Shown piece by piece: positions 36,201 to 46,100 of a DNA stretch of 64,000 nt (positions within the stretch are counted from its first letter, which is position 1; every line of letters begins with the position of its first letter). Under the pieces are notes generated by a model. That model ran no database searches. It saw only the letters and a program-made list of their open reading frames with translations, and had not been told where the DNA came from. A program made the position numbers and the translations under genes. Source of the stretch: Diadema setosum (Eukaryota > Echinodermata > Echinoidea > Diadematoida > Diadematidae). The DNA is taken from positions 12,956,670-13,020,669 of the forward strand of contig NC_092701.1 in assembly GCF_964275005.1 (NCBI RefSeq), given 5' to 3'.

Positions 36201-39200
36201 TAATATTATTTCATACCTTTAAGGGCATCCATTGCACCCTTTGGTAGAGAGAAGATATTGTTATAAACTGTCTTTGAAAAAGGAAAAACATCCGGTTCAG
36301 GGACAAAAGTGCCACAGCAGGGCTTGAATCCTAAACCTTCAGGTTGAAAGCAAAATCCACTAACCACATCTGACTAGTGCATGACTACTTAATCCTACAT
36401 ACGTCAGCACAAGAGAGGGAAGATACTAGTTACACTGTAGTACAGGGTATGGGAACTTACAACAATGGTCTTGGGTAGGTTGATCCTGTCAGCCATATTT
36501 TGAATCTCTCGGAAAGCATTGATGAGAGTCCTGTTTGTTGAGCTCATCTGTGATAAAAGCAGTCAGTAAGTATGAAAATCAGTATGGAAAGTCAACATAC
36601 AAAATCTGTAAAAGCTCAAACATTGTTCTCAGAAGAGTTTAAAATTCATCTTCCACCATTTAGAAATTACTTGCAATATACATGTATAAAGTTTCTAAGA
36701 AACTTGTCTGGCTGACGCGATTTGGCAGAATGAGTTGTTTTGGAGTATATTGAGATCAAAAGTGTGAAATAATAAACGTTGATGTACCCAACTTTTACAT
36801 CATAACTGACATAATTGATTTTAAAACATCATTTCAGCATATCTTTCTAGGTAATATCTTTTCACATCTTTATTGTTACCCAACTGAAATTGTGTTATCA
36901 AAGGCTTATCATACACATTGCTTATTCATATGTCTCAATTTTAGAGCAAAATCTAGAGTTTCTTCAGTCATATAGAAACTATGTTTTACTTTTAATTGTG
37001 ATGATGAAAATGTGCAATTCTCACACTTACAGAATCACATGCATTAAGAGCTATCACCACTGGCATTAACTATCATTATATCATCTTTTCAAGCCACTTT
37101 TTAGTCATAAACATTACAATTTTAACCCGTTGAGGACGGGCTGATTTGCTACAACACGCAAAGAGCCCATTTCAAAAAAATTCTTTTTAAATGTCACAAA
37201 AGTTTGCTACTTTTTGAAAAGACCATTGGATTTAGTATTGAGATATGAATGAGATACCTAATCATACTGCTAGCAACTTTGGATACAAAAAACATAACAC
37301 TGGCTCTTAGACTCATTTCTTTCATACTTGTTTGTTATTTTCATTTAGGAGGGCATATTTCAGCCACTACATGTATTTTTTTTTTAATCACTGCCATTAA
37401 AGTTGTAAGTGTTTATTTCTATCATTCTAATGCCAACTTTAACCTATTTAAAGTAGAAGGAAACCCAAATATACGTGTAGATTAAGTAACTAACGAGTAA
37501 CTGCAGCAATGTTGCAAGAACATATCAGAGACTTTGACGAAATCTGGACTGTATTTCGAAAATTTGAATTTTTAGAGTTTTGGTGCAGCCATTGCTGGAT
37601 GAGCAGACTTTAACACTTTATGACGCCATGCATCAACAATACAGAAAATACAAGGAGAACTCAACTAAATTTCATTTTCACGAAAAGTACACATTCCCTA
37701 GATTTGTTACTGATACATGATCAGGGTAATATCATTTTTCCTTGCTTTCTAATAGAGGTATAATCAAGCACTCTTTCATTGTGGTAGAAAAGTGAAAATA
37801 TATTGAATTATCTACATATTATGATATTGCTGCATTCCCTCAATTCACAAATACATTTGGGCTTCCTTCTCCTTCACATTCAGGACCTTCCTACCAGTCA
37901 CGCACCAAGGCAGGGATACTTTTATCACATTATATGCCGAGCATCTCCTCATGAGCCTCACCCTGGGTCTTCACTTACATTGGACTTTGAGCGGTACTTC
38001 TTGGTCCCATCCTCGTTGAAGCTGGCAGAGCCCAAGGGTCCTCCAATGATGGTGGAGAGGTCCTCACCATCCAATAAGGGGTTCTCCGCTGCTCCTACCC
38101 TAGATGGATCACTGGTGGCCTTGTCATTACTGAATGTCCTCCACTCTGATCCCACATCAATGACCCTGGGAGAAAGGGGGAGGGGTGTTGTAGATGGGAA
38201 TTTGTATGATTGCTGAACATATCAATGACCAATCATGCTGTTGACAGGTAACTGCATTGGCTCTGACACTGTCACACGTTACCATGACACGTTATGAATA
38301 GCTTTGTCAAAGAACTAAATACACCTCATTGTACATACCTACAATTGTACACCACACTTATATAAAACCCTTCAACTCTTTATGTGCCATGGTGTAAACC
38401 CCCTGTGTGCCACATTATTCTGAGACTGCAACATGGTCATGCTTTGGGAATATGTTTTGTTCTTGAAATTGATGTAACTTTTATGGAATTTTGTTACCCG
38501 GGACATGTAAGGAGCAAAGTCGCAAAGAAAATGCCAAGTTTTGCTTTGATGCTCATTGTATGGCAAATCTATGATTGCTTTTCTTTCAAATAACCAGTAT
38601 ACATTATTGTAGAGACATGACTTTTGCACACAAAACAGTGACAAAGACTAAGAATTTACTTGCAAATCCAGTTAGGAAACACCCCTTGATAGTCAATCAC
38701 CAAATAAATGCAAGATACATGCAACAGGAATAGAATCGCGAAAGACAATTTCATTGTACTGAGGCATTTGGCGATTTATCGATCGGTTTGGGCAGGTTTG
38801 TGCTTTTGAGCAGAATATGCGAAGTTGGCACGCCGTCAACTGAGTTGGACGTGCGAACGTAGCACATAAAGAGTTAATACAAGGCAGTCTAGTCCCTTTA
38901 AGATGTTGTGTACTAGTATGCCATGTTGTAGCCAGGGCTGCACACTAACCCATTTTTCTACTGGTCTGACCCGTCTGTCAGACCAGTAGATACCCAGTTT
39001 TTCCATTTTTCTCTGGTCCATTCCTGAAAAAGTTACTGGTCTGACAGTGATTTTTACTGGTCAGGGAGCGTCAAACCAGTGCCAGTGTGTAGCATTGTTG
39101 TAGCTAACTAAAGCATCACACAATGTTGCATGATTGTGTCATAAAAGTTGATATCATCATTATGAATATTATTATTCACAGAATCATGATTTACCTGTTT

Positions 39201-40641
39201 CATACCCAAGGTATGGCATCAAGCCTCATATATTTCATAATGATAACATTGTATACGTGGAGCAGCTGAGAGGCATCACTGCATTTCTAAGCATATTGCA
39301 CACCAACTCACTGCATCTACAAAGAGATTACTGTTTACATTGCCTTACAAAGGGGATCAGGTAATCTCCATTCATTGACAGCTAGTTTCCAGGCATCTGA
39401 GCCAATCAGCAAAGAAAGCATGCTAAGGGTCAGTTGGCTTTCTTATTGAACACATCATGTGGAATCAAGACTCAATGCAAATATTCTTAGAGGAATGGGA
39501 TATATGATTTTACGTGACTGTTGCAAATTGCATGCAAAAAGACTACTCGACAAAAATCTTACCCAGCTGAAGTGGTTCCCAATTATCGGTGAGTTCTGTT
39601 TAAGTCAATAGCACGTGATTCATCTATTTCTAAACAGCAATCCTCAAAAGCATTTTTAGTCATTATAGATGCTTCATGATGTCAGCTTGCTTTTGTATGC
39701 AACAAACCTAAAATAGTCACATAAAACATTTTCTGCAGTTTTCTAAACATGTACATGGTTCTAAATGGTGGGCATTTGCCAGCATTTTTAAAACTCTCCT
39801 TATTTCAGCTACAAAACTGTGGTATGTCAAAAGGACATGTGAAAAAATTTGTGCTCATATTCAATCACCAGGTATCTCTTTCATCATTCTATTTTACATC
39901 CAGTGAGTGGGAATGAAATTCTGGGCAAGTTTTGCAGGTGCTCTTTCAGTTGAAATGCAATCTTTTTGAATCACATCGCAAAGGATCATACAGGACGTAT
40001 CTTCAGAAGAGATGGCTTACCTGTCAGCTACAACAAGGCCACACTCAGGGCAGATGAGATCACCCGCATGCGAGTCCTCGATCAGGTTGGCCATGGGGTG
40101 GGAGGGGCAGCATACCCGATGCATGGGAGCCGAGGCTGAAGACATTCCTCTGTGCATGGGAGAGCAGTGGATAGGGTCAGGGGCAGATCCAGGAATTCCG
40201 TAAAGAGGGGGCGGGTTTACAAAATTAAGGGGGGCACACGCATCCCTTCCAATTTTTCCTTTTTATTTCTTTTGTTCCATCAAAAAATATGGGGGGGGCG
40301 TGGACCCGGTGCGGTCCTCCTTGCTGGATCCGCCTCTGGATAGGGTATCAATGGTCACAAAACTGAGGATGATGTGGCGTTAGTCATTAACTCCTCTGCA
40401 TTTTTTTCCTCAATATGAAAGAAGATAAAACAATCATCATTTTGTCAAAGATGAATTGACATCAATCCAACGTATTCGAAGTACTTTTGTACTTTGAATA
40501 CTGACTTAGAATTTCACTATCATTTTTCATTTAAACAAGAGTCAATATTTTAACAGGTATTGATGGAAAAAGTACACTGTGACCTTGTGAAAAGCACAAA
40601 AAAGTAAATTTGTAAATTTCTTACCTGCTTGTGCTTGCCAT
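27156..40641 (-). CDS. GTF2B: General transcription factor IIB (TFIIB), complete gene, 9 coding exons
   Basis: Nine exons with GT/AG borders join in frame into 966 coding bases, 321 residues (human protein 316). TFIIB bridges TBP-bound promoter DNA and RNA polymerase II and helps choose the start site. Visible parts: zinc ribbon with C20, H23, C39, C42 (CCPSHP ... ICPECG); B-reader/linker with [18 protein letters not shown] from residue 49; first cyclin repeat from about residue 120 (ALFKQVNDQ..., [20 protein letters not shown]); second cyclin repeat from about 215 ([10 protein letters not shown]..., [19 protein letters not shown]); C-terminus KLEDLPPP. No broken frame and no missing zinc ligand. 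Start: the MASTSR beginning matches vertebrate TFIIB exactly. The N-terminus carries extra residues [10 protein letters not shown] before the ribbon. Introns, not exons, hold all the repeats. Confidence 0.97.
27384..27527. repeat. Small foldback repeat in GTF2B intron 8
   Basis: GGTCACGAGTGCGATGGTAC, CAAGATTTCGCACAAGGTGA and AAGATAGAGGCGC on the left return inverted as GTGCCTCATCTTTCACC, GAGTGTGAAATCTTG and TTGCACGAGTAAAGACC on the right. Roughly 140 bp, imperfect arms. Confidence 0.75.
27896..27972 (-). CDS. GTF2B: GTF2B coding exon 8 (cyclin repeat 2)
   Basis: 77 bases, acceptor ATCAACCAG, donor GTAAGG. Encodes [25 protein letters not shown] with split Gly codons at both ends. Confidence 0.95.
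27973..29036. other. GTF2B intron 7, proximal part
   Basis: Poly(A) at 28151-28169, (CA)n at 28181-28209, C run at 28770-28783 and a short duplicated phrase CCGTACGTGATGACGCTGTA with CCGTACGTGTGTCTGT near 28870-28914. No exon seen. Confidence 0.55.
29037..29200. repeat. Cluster 1 of the 14-bp motif GCACATTTTGGTAA (7 copies)
   Basis: Seven copies, five direct and two inverted, one degenerate (GCACATTTTGGACA). Neighbouring head-to-head copies make perfect palindromes such as CATTTTGGTAATTTACCAAAATG (23 bases; core GGTAATTTACC at 29080-29090). Lies in GTF2B intron 7. Confidence 0.9.
29230..30416. mobile_element. Block of nested TIR elements (AAGGCCGTGTCACACC family)
   Basis: The terminus AAGGCCKTGTCACACCTTTC with CCGGGCAAGCTATGC occurs at 29943 (left end) and inverted at about 30383-30415 (right end), giving a ~473-bp element. 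A second pair of ends abuts at 29745-29812, back to back (GTGACACGGCCTTACAGG, CCGTGTCACATCTTCCC). Interior phrases (GGGTAAAYCGGACTTGC, CGGGCAACTACGGGCGAGAT) recur in both orientations. No coding content. Confidence 0.75.
30507..30659. repeat. Cluster 2 of the 14-bp motif GCACATTTTGGTAA (8 copies)
   Basis: Eight copies, three direct and five inverted, with TAACTG or AATTTACC spacers identical to cluster 1. The centre GTTACGGCACATTTTGGTAA / its inverse forms nested palindromes. The two clusters bracket the 1.2-kb TIR-element block. Confidence 0.9.
30686..31658. other. GTF2B intron 7, distal part
   Basis: Begins with (GATTCT)n at 30690-30716, which could be the tail of an old antisense retroelement; the following 350 bases show no coding remains. 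The rest is unassigned. Confidence 0.45.
31659..31753 (-). CDS. GTF2B: GTF2B coding exon 7 (start of cyclin repeat 2)
   Basis: 95 bases, acceptor CCTTTCTAG, donor GTATGTC. Encodes [31 protein letters not shown] and two bases of Gly. Too short to stand out as an open frame; found by homology and phase. Confidence 0.95.
31754..32379. other. GTF2B intron 6
   Basis: 626-bp intron with a long C run (32310-32339) close to the exon 6 donor. No element recognised. Confidence 0.7.
32380..32489 (-). CDS. GTF2B: GTF2B coding exon 6 (end of cyclin repeat 1)
   Basis: 110 bases, acceptor TGTGTGCAG, donor GTAGGC. Encodes [37 protein letters not shown]. Frame continues from exon 5 through a split Glu codon. 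Confidence 0.96.
32628..32720. mobile_element. 93-bp TTAA-flanked mini-MITE (family P), second copy
   Basis: TTAACCCCTTGAGGACAAGT on the left and CCGTCCTCAATGGGTTAA on the right. It has exactly the length of the 25777-25869 copy. In GTF2B intron 5. Confidence 0.82.
32721..33869. other. GTF2B intron 5 spacer
   Basis: Includes a TATTGTATTG/AATGTATTG-like degenerate repeat at 32825-32935 and a T-G run at 32949-32974. No exon or complete element seen. Confidence 0.5.
33870..34760. mobile_element. 891-bp TIR element in GTF2B intron 5
   Basis: CAGGTGCGGCGATACGGTG at the left end, inverted at the right (CACCGTATCGCCAGGCCTG). CAGT stands directly outside each end and may be a 4-bp target duplication. 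No transposase frame; the interior looks single-copy. Confidence 0.7.
35100..35285. repeat. CGCGAAA-type repeat fragment
   Basis: Shares GCATATAGTG, AATTCTTGGCTCTCGCAAAA-like and AAATCAAAATGCATG with 62900-63105, where the spelling is less decayed (GCGAATCTTGGCTGTCACGA). An old interspersed repeat. Confidence 0.55.
35379..35508 (-). CDS. GTF2B: GTF2B coding exon 5 (cyclin repeat 1)
   Basis: 130 bases, acceptor TTCCACAG, donor GTAAATG. Encodes [43 protein letters not shown], among the best conserved TFIIB segments. Confidence 0.96.
35819..36093. mobile_element. 275-bp hAT-like MITE in GTF2B intron 4
   Basis: CAGGGCTCGACATTAAC on the left and GTTAGCATCAAGCCCTG on the right. The CAGGGCTYGA end is common among hAT MITEs. 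The inside has two tandem copies of GGGCCACCAAAATT with TTTTAAGCTT. An 8-bp target duplication is not preserved. Confidence 0.75.
36230..36395 (-). mobile_element. tRNA-derived SINE, antisense, in GTF2B intron 4
   Basis: On the minus strand: A-box-like TGGTTAGTGGATTTTGC, then B-box-like TTAGGATTCAAGCCC about 25 bases later, then a body ending GGGTGCAATGGATGCCC. The element therefore runs in the same direction as GTF2B. Confidence 0.5.
36461..36547 (-). CDS. GTF2B: GTF2B coding exon 4 (start of cyclin repeat 1)
   Basis: Exactly 29 codons, phase 0 on both sides, acceptor TTATCACAG, donor GTAAGTT. Encodes [29 protein letters not shown], matching the conserved entry into the first cyclin fold. 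Confidence 0.95.
37122..37141. mobile_element. Solo left end of mini-MITE family P
   Basis: TTAACCCGTTGAGGACGGG without a matching right end within the next 100 bases. Truncated third copy, GTF2B intron 3. Confidence 0.55.
37448..37875. mobile_element. Decayed family C MITE near GTF2B exon 3
   Basis: TTAAAGTAGAAGGAAACCC at the left, with AATTTTTAGAGTTTTGGTGC, ATTGCTGGATGAGCAGAC and ATATTGCTGCATTCCCTC in the order seen at 58935-59500. The right arm is shortened. It ends about 100 bases from the donor of exon 3. Confidence 0.75.
37979..38165 (-). CDS. GTF2B: GTF2B coding exon 3 (B-reader and linker)
   Basis: 187 bases, acceptor TTCTCCCAG, donor GTAAGTG. Encodes [20 protein letters not shown] onward to KKYRSKSN, the conserved B-reader that enters the polymerase cleft, followed by the acidic linker. 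The open frame on the opposite strand (37803-38216) is its shadow. Confidence 0.95.
38166..40020. other. GTF2B intron 2
   Basis: Apart from the hAT-like MITE at 38933-39096, the 1.85-kb intron shows no repeat or exon that I recognise. Confidence 0.6.
38933..39096. mobile_element. ~165-bp hAT-like MITE in GTF2B intron 2
   Basis: CAGGGCTGCACACTAAC at the left and GTGTGTAGCATT(G) at the right pair as an imperfect TIR. TTGTAGC lies directly outside both ends (GTTGTAGC on the left), matching an ~8-bp hAT target duplication. The interior has repeats of ACTGGTCTGAC in both orientations. Confidence 0.78.
40021..40149 (-). CDS. GTF2B: GTF2B coding exon 2 (zinc ribbon)
   Basis: 129 bases between acceptor ATGCACAG and donor GTAAG. 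Encodes [11 protein letters not shown], then the whole zinc ribbon ([32 protein letters not shown]). The first ten residues have no counterpart in the human protein. A 161-bp MITE begins only 29 bases upstream of the exon, in intron 1. Confidence 0.95.
40178..40338. mobile_element. 161-bp hAT MITE with 8-bp target duplication, GTF2B intron 1
   Basis: Ends CAGGGGCAGATCCAGGA and TCCTTGCTGGATCCGCCTCTG are inverted partners. GATAGGGT is duplicated exactly at 40170-40177 and 40339-40346. Non-coding. Confidence 0.92.
40625..40641 (-). CDS. GTF2B: GTF2B coding exon 1 (17 coding bases)
   Basis: Encodes MASTS plus two bases of Arg, then GTAAG. Very short coding part, but the residues equal the start of vertebrate TFIIB and the phase fits exon 2. 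The 5' UTR extends to higher coordinates for an unknown distance. Confidence 0.88.
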
Positions 40642-41291
40642 TTTCAGGACACTAGAACAAGTGGTGCAAGTTCTGTTGATTTTAGATACAAATATGTTAA
40701 ATCAATGTTTGTTAGCAAATGACACACATGCTATGATGCAGTTTTTGGTACCCTGGGAACCAAACATGGATCTGTCATTTTGTTGACTTATTCAATTTTT
40801 TAGCACACTAATGTACAAGGGGAAAAAATCTATGAATTCCTTTGTAAATATGAATCTTTGAGTCTCCCAAAAAGTAGGCCTAGATCTAGACTGGAAATAA
40901 AATTCTGACACGATAAAGTAAAGTTTACAGTTGACCGAAAGATCGACCTGTATCTGGTCGTTGGGGATATGTTCCGCGGAGACTGCGTCTGGCTTCACAG
41001 AATTCCCTCCTATTCGGAGCTCCGTCAAAAAAAAAAAACTAAAAGCCTCCTCCGGAAAGACGGACCTTTCGCCTTCGGAAGTGATTCCATAGCAGTTGTA
41101 CTAACACATAGTTCAAGATATGGGACTAAACAATCGAATGCGGCGAGCCGTCAACAGGCCTTATGATTTTATGTCATTTCGTGGCTAATCTACAAATGTT
41201 TAGGATGACGTAACATTACTACATATTGTATAAAAAAAAAGATAGTAATCCTAATCATCAATCGAAAGAAATCTAAACTATTTCATTCTTC
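40642..41291. promoter_or_regulatory. GTF2B upstream region
   Basis: Expected to hold the GTF2B promoter and 5' UTR (transcription to the left). No TATA box stands out near the ATG. It includes a copy of the promoter-near repeat (40917-41080). Confidence 0.4.
40917..41080 (+). repeat. Interspersed repeat R, copy 1
   Basis: GACCGAAAGATCGACCTGTA, GGGGATATGTTCCGCGGAGA and GTCTGGCTTCACAGAATTCC, then CTCCTCCGGAAAGACGG. The same phrases recur at 51710-51830 and, inverted, at 52930-53110. Confidence 0.8.
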
Positions 41292-41381
41292 GCACACTCA
41301 CGATACTGGTACAGCAGAGCAATTCGTTGACTCACTGCACACTCACGATACTGGTACAGCAGAGCAATTCGTTGACTCACT
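41292..41381. repeat. Perfect 45-bp tandem duplication
   Basis: Units 41292-41336 and 41337-41381 are identical, beginning GCACACTCACGATACTGG and ending TTCGTTGACTCACT. Confidence 0.95.
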
Positions 41382-41779
41382 CTTGTCTCGCCGCGCCGCT
41401 TCCACTACTGTATCCGCTTTTGTGTGCTTTTTGTGTACGTCATCTACGGTCAATGGACGATCGTTACTGAATGCCGCCGCGTCACTTACCGCGCATATGA
41501 TGCGAATATTGCAGTTACAACTTTCTTCTCTTTGGTTACAACACAATAGAATAAAATGCGATTATGTATTTATTACATGGTGATATACATGTATATCAGT
41601 ACTTTGCTCCGGGGAATCACACAAGTTAGTTCAAAACCGGATCACTTTAAGAGATTGGGTACTGGTGGTGAGCACGTCAACAGTGGTAAAAGGAGGAGTT
41701 ATGTACTGCCTTTTGAAAAAAATAGTATTTCCATCTATAATCTGTCATCTGCGTATTAGATGTACATGTATACGTATGT

Positions 41780-42046
41780 ATATATCTCTGTCTATCCATC
41801 TATCTGTCTGGTCCATCTATCTATCTATCTATCTATCTGTCTATCTGTCTATCTATCTATCTATCTATCTGTCTATCTATCTATCTATCTGTCTATCTAT
41901 CTATCTATCTATCTATCCATATAAGAATATTGTTCTATCTATCTGTCTGTATGTTTGTCTACCTATTTATTTGTCTGTATATCTATCTATCTATATATAT
42001 ATCTATCTATCTATCTGTCTATATGTCTGTCTATCTATCTATATAT
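41780..42046. repeat. (TCTA)n/(TCTG)n microsatellite
   Basis: About 265 bases of TCTA with TCTG variants, broken once by about 20 unrelated bases near 41920. The open frames here are artefacts of the repeat. Confidence 0.95.
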
Positions 42047-42102
42047 GCTGAAAGAGTTCCAAGAAACATACCCTGAAATTATTTCTCATTGAGTGTTTTT
42101 TG

Positions 42103-42138
42103 TTGTTGCTGTTGTTGTTGTTGTTGTTGTTATTGTTT
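42103..42138. repeat. (TTG)n microsatellite
   Basis: Eleven or so TTG units with one CTG and one TTA variant. Confidence 0.85.
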
Positions 42139-42289
42139 TTGCAACCACACGACCAAGGACCCCTCGTAGAGTGAAACTTTATACCGTTATGACATACTAA
42201 CATAACTATACGTAGACATTTTGGAATCAAAACAGAATGGAAAGTTTCTGAGTTTATAAGATTATTGCAAGCTAAAAAGTTGCAAACCA

Positions 42290-42484
42290 CTTATTCATGT
42301 TGTGTATGTAGTCTGGTATTTTGTATCATATATTGTTGATTAATGATGCTTGCGTGCGTGGTTGTGTGTGAGTGTAACAGCCTGTGTTTGATTTTCTTTT
42401 CGGGAACCTACTCCCACAAGCATCTGCTTCTATGTTTTTGATTTTCGTGATTGGAAATAAACTATGATTGATTGATTGATTGAT
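42290..42484 (+). mobile_element. Probable retroelement 3' end with (GATT)n tail
   Basis: GGAAATAAACTATGATTGAT followed by more GATT units: an AATAAA signal directly before a short tandem tail is the usual 3' end of non-LTR retroelements or their SINEs. No coding part; left limit unknown. Confidence 0.45.
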
Positions 42485-43116
42485 ATGTAGGTTCCCACCA
42501 CACACAATTTTATTTATCCGTCATGAATGTGATGTACTTAAGAATCATTTCAATTGATTTTGGGCCATGTAAATATTATTTGTATATATGAACTTATAAC
42601 TTTTAATTTATGTGTTACTTTACATTGTATGGATGGATGTTGTAAACACAACACTGTATGCTTTGTGCGGAAACTTCAATGAAATGACAACATTGCGCGA
42701 CGTTGTTCCGTCATTCAACCTATGTTGCTTAAACGTGCATACAAATATCATATGATTGTTGCGTGCTGTTATCACACCTGGTGTTTATTATTCAGTGCCT
42801 TATTATACATTTATAATGATAAAAAGAACTATGAAACAGCATGCGAAAAAGTTCTGCCCCATCCTGTACAATTTTACACTAGATTATACAAGACTGATTA
42901 TAATAATTTATTGTTTGTTTCACCCAAAGTCACGACAAATTTGTGTTGAACATGGAGCTTATTTCTTTCTTCTTCTTTTTTTTTTTTTTTTGGTTGTTAG
43001 TTATTATTTTTTTGGGGGGGGGGGGGGTGGGGGTGGGGTGGGGATTTAGATTACCAAGCCACCGAGTCATGTGCAAACGGTGGTTTGTTTGTGTGTGTGT
43101 TTTGTTTTTTTTTCAA
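42485..43116. other. Intergenic, no gene recognised
   Basis: AT-rich, with a T run at 42977-42992 and G-rich run at 43013-43043 just left of the hAT-like element. Confidence 0.5.
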
Positions 43117-43124
43117 CCCTGAAG

Positions 43125-46100
43125 CACTGGCGTAGCCAGGGGGGGGGGGGGGGGGCGATGGGGGCGGTCGCCCCCCCCCTAAGATTTGGACCGAGGAGTT
43201 GGAGCGGAAAAAAAAATGCGTGTATACTGTATGCATGCACATGAAGCGTGTCTCCTTTGCAACCTTTCATCAAATAAGATATATTTTTTTTTTAATATTT
43301 CACTCAAAGTGTGCACCAGATCGTTGAATTTCAATTCAAAATATGCAAAATCTCTCGTGCTTGGGGAGGGGATACCCCCTCCCAAACCCTCCCCCCTCTT
43401 TGCCGCTTTCCCTAGCTAAGTACACTTTTTAGATTAAAAAAAATTCTGAATAATTCTGAGTGCACAAGATTTTCACTAATATTCCGAAAACTGAAGGTTC
43501 CTCATGTATAAGGGAATTTCCCCTTTTAATCGACCCTTTCCTCCTCAGCCCCCCCCCCCATCATTTTTTTTTTTGATTACCCAAATGTTGATTCCATCAA
43601 ATATGCTTATTATGCGTATACGAGATATCTCAATTTCAGCTTAAAAGATACAAGCTCCATCGGAAGGGAAGAGTGGAGATAACACTCGCCAACGCCTTCT
43701 TCCTGTTTTCCCCCCCCCCCCCCCCCCGCCATGCAAAGAAGTAGACTGTGGCTATACCAAGATCATGCGCTTTATTTCAATTCTAAAAACGCAAAAGCTC
43801 CGCGAGCGGGAGGGGGAATCCCCCTTCCCTAAGTTCTACTTCACTAGACTTTATACATACGCACAGATGGTGCACATTCGGAATAAGAGCTAAATTCCGT
43901 GATTTTACACTTCGATGAAAAAGTGTTGCACCACAAAATTTGCACCAGATCCCTGAATTTCAGGTCTGAAAACGCAAAATCACCTTCGTGTGGAGGGGAT
44001 ATGCCCCTATCTACACCCTCGTGTGCATGCTTTTTCTGTTTGATTGCTGAACAGACAGCGTTCATGATATTCAGTGTAAGAATTAATACAAGAAGACTAG
44101 TGTGTTTGAATTATACTGTTTTATAGGCAAATTGTTCAATAATAATCTACAATAAATATACGGCAACCTTAAACAAGTGGGACTGTTTCAACTCGTTAAA
44201 ACACGCAAAAACATGCATCAAATTGCACCATTTGCAACATCAAAATGCAAAAAGTTCTTACCGTGGGAGGGGGACACCCCCCTCCCACACCCTCCCCTCC
44301 CCCCTCGTTGGCTCCGCTCGCTCGGGTTCAGTCGCGTTCATGATATTCAGTGAAAAGAATTAATACAAGAAGTGTATTGGAATTATACCATTTATAGGCA
44401 AATTGTTCAATAATAATCTACACTAAAATATACTGCAATCTAAAACAAGTGGGACTGTTTCACGTCGTTAAAACACGCAAAAACATGCATCAAATTGCAC
44501 CATTTGCAAAACCAAAATGTAAAAACTTCTCACCGTGGGAGGGGGGAACCCCCCTCCCACACCCTCCCCTACCCCCTCGCTCGCTCCGCTCGCTCGGGTT
44601 CAGTCGCGTTCATGATATTCAGTGAAAAGAATTAATACAAGAAGTGTATTGGAATTATACCATTTTATAGGCAAATTGTTCAATAATATTCTACACTAAA
44701 ATATACTGCAATCTTAAACAAGTGGGACTATTTCACGTCGTTAAAACACGCAAATACATGCATCAAATTGCACCATTTGCAAATCAAAATGTAAAAAGTT
44801 CTCACCGTGGGAGGGGGGTTCCCCTCTCACCCTCCCTACCCCCTCGCTCGCTCCGCTCGCTCCGCTCGCTCGGGTTCAGTCGCGTTCATGATATTCATTG
44901 AAAAGAATTAATACAAGAAGTGTATTTGAATTATACCATTTTATAGGCAAATTGTTCAATAATAATCTACACTAAAATATACTGCTACCTTAAACAAGAG
45001 GGACTGTTTCACGTCAATAAAACGCGCAAAAAACATGCATCAAATTGCACCATTTGCAACATCAAAATGCAAAAAGTTCTTATCGTGGGAGGGGGGACAC
45101 CCCCTCCCACACCCTCCCCTCCCCCTCGCTCGCTCCGCTCGCTCGGGTTCAGTCGCGTTCATGATATAAAATATACTGCAATCTTAACAAGTGGGACTGT
45201 TTCACGTCGTTAAAACATGCATCAAATTGCACCATTTGCAAAACTCAAAATGTAAAAAGTTCTCACCGTGGGAGGGGGAAACCCCCCTCCCACACCCTCC
45301 CTACCCCTCGCTCGCTCCGCTCGCTCGGGTTCAGTCGCGTTCATGATATTCAGTGAAAAGAATTAATACAAGAAGTGTATTGGAATTATACCATTTTATA
45401 GGCAATTGTTCAATGATAATCTACTCTAAAATATACTGCAATCTTAAACAAGTGGGACTGTTTCACGTCGTTAAAACACGCAAATACATGCATCAAATTG
45501 CACCATTTGCAAAATCAAAATGTAAAAAGTTCTCACCGTGGGAGGGGGGAAACCCCCCTCCCACACCCTCCCCTACCCCTCGCTCCCTCCGCTCGCTCGG
45601 GTTCAGTCGCGTTCATGATATTCAGTGAAAAGAATATTTGAATTATACCATTTTATAGGCAAATTGTTCAATAATAATCTACACTAAAATATACTGCTAT
45701 CTTAAACAAGTGGACTGTTTCACGTCGATAAAACGCGCAAAAACATGCCTCAAATGCACCATTTGCAACATCAAATGCAAATAGTTCTTATCGTGGGAGG
45801 GGGACACCCCCCTCCACACCCTCCCCTCCCCCCTCGCTCGCTCCCGCTCGCTCGGGTTCAGTCGCGTTCATGATATTCAGTGAAAAGAATTAATACAAGA
45901 AGTGTATCTAAATTAAACCCTTTTATAGGCAAATTGTTCAATAATAATCTACATCAAATAAACTGCTACCATAAACAAGTGGGACTGTTTCACGTCGATA
46001 AAACGCGCAAAAACATGCATCAAATTGCACCATTTACAACATCCAAATGCAAAAAAGTTCTTACCGTGGGAGGGGGGAACCCCCCTCCCACACCCTCCCC

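Noticed and set aside
37803..38216. 137-codon open frame on the + strand
   Set aside because: It is antisense to GTF2B exon 3, whose minus-strand reading is strongly conserved; the long frame is a by-product.
41665..42051. 128-codon Ile/Tyr/Leu/Ser-rich membrane protein
   Set aside because: Entirely produced by a (TCTA)n microsatellite.
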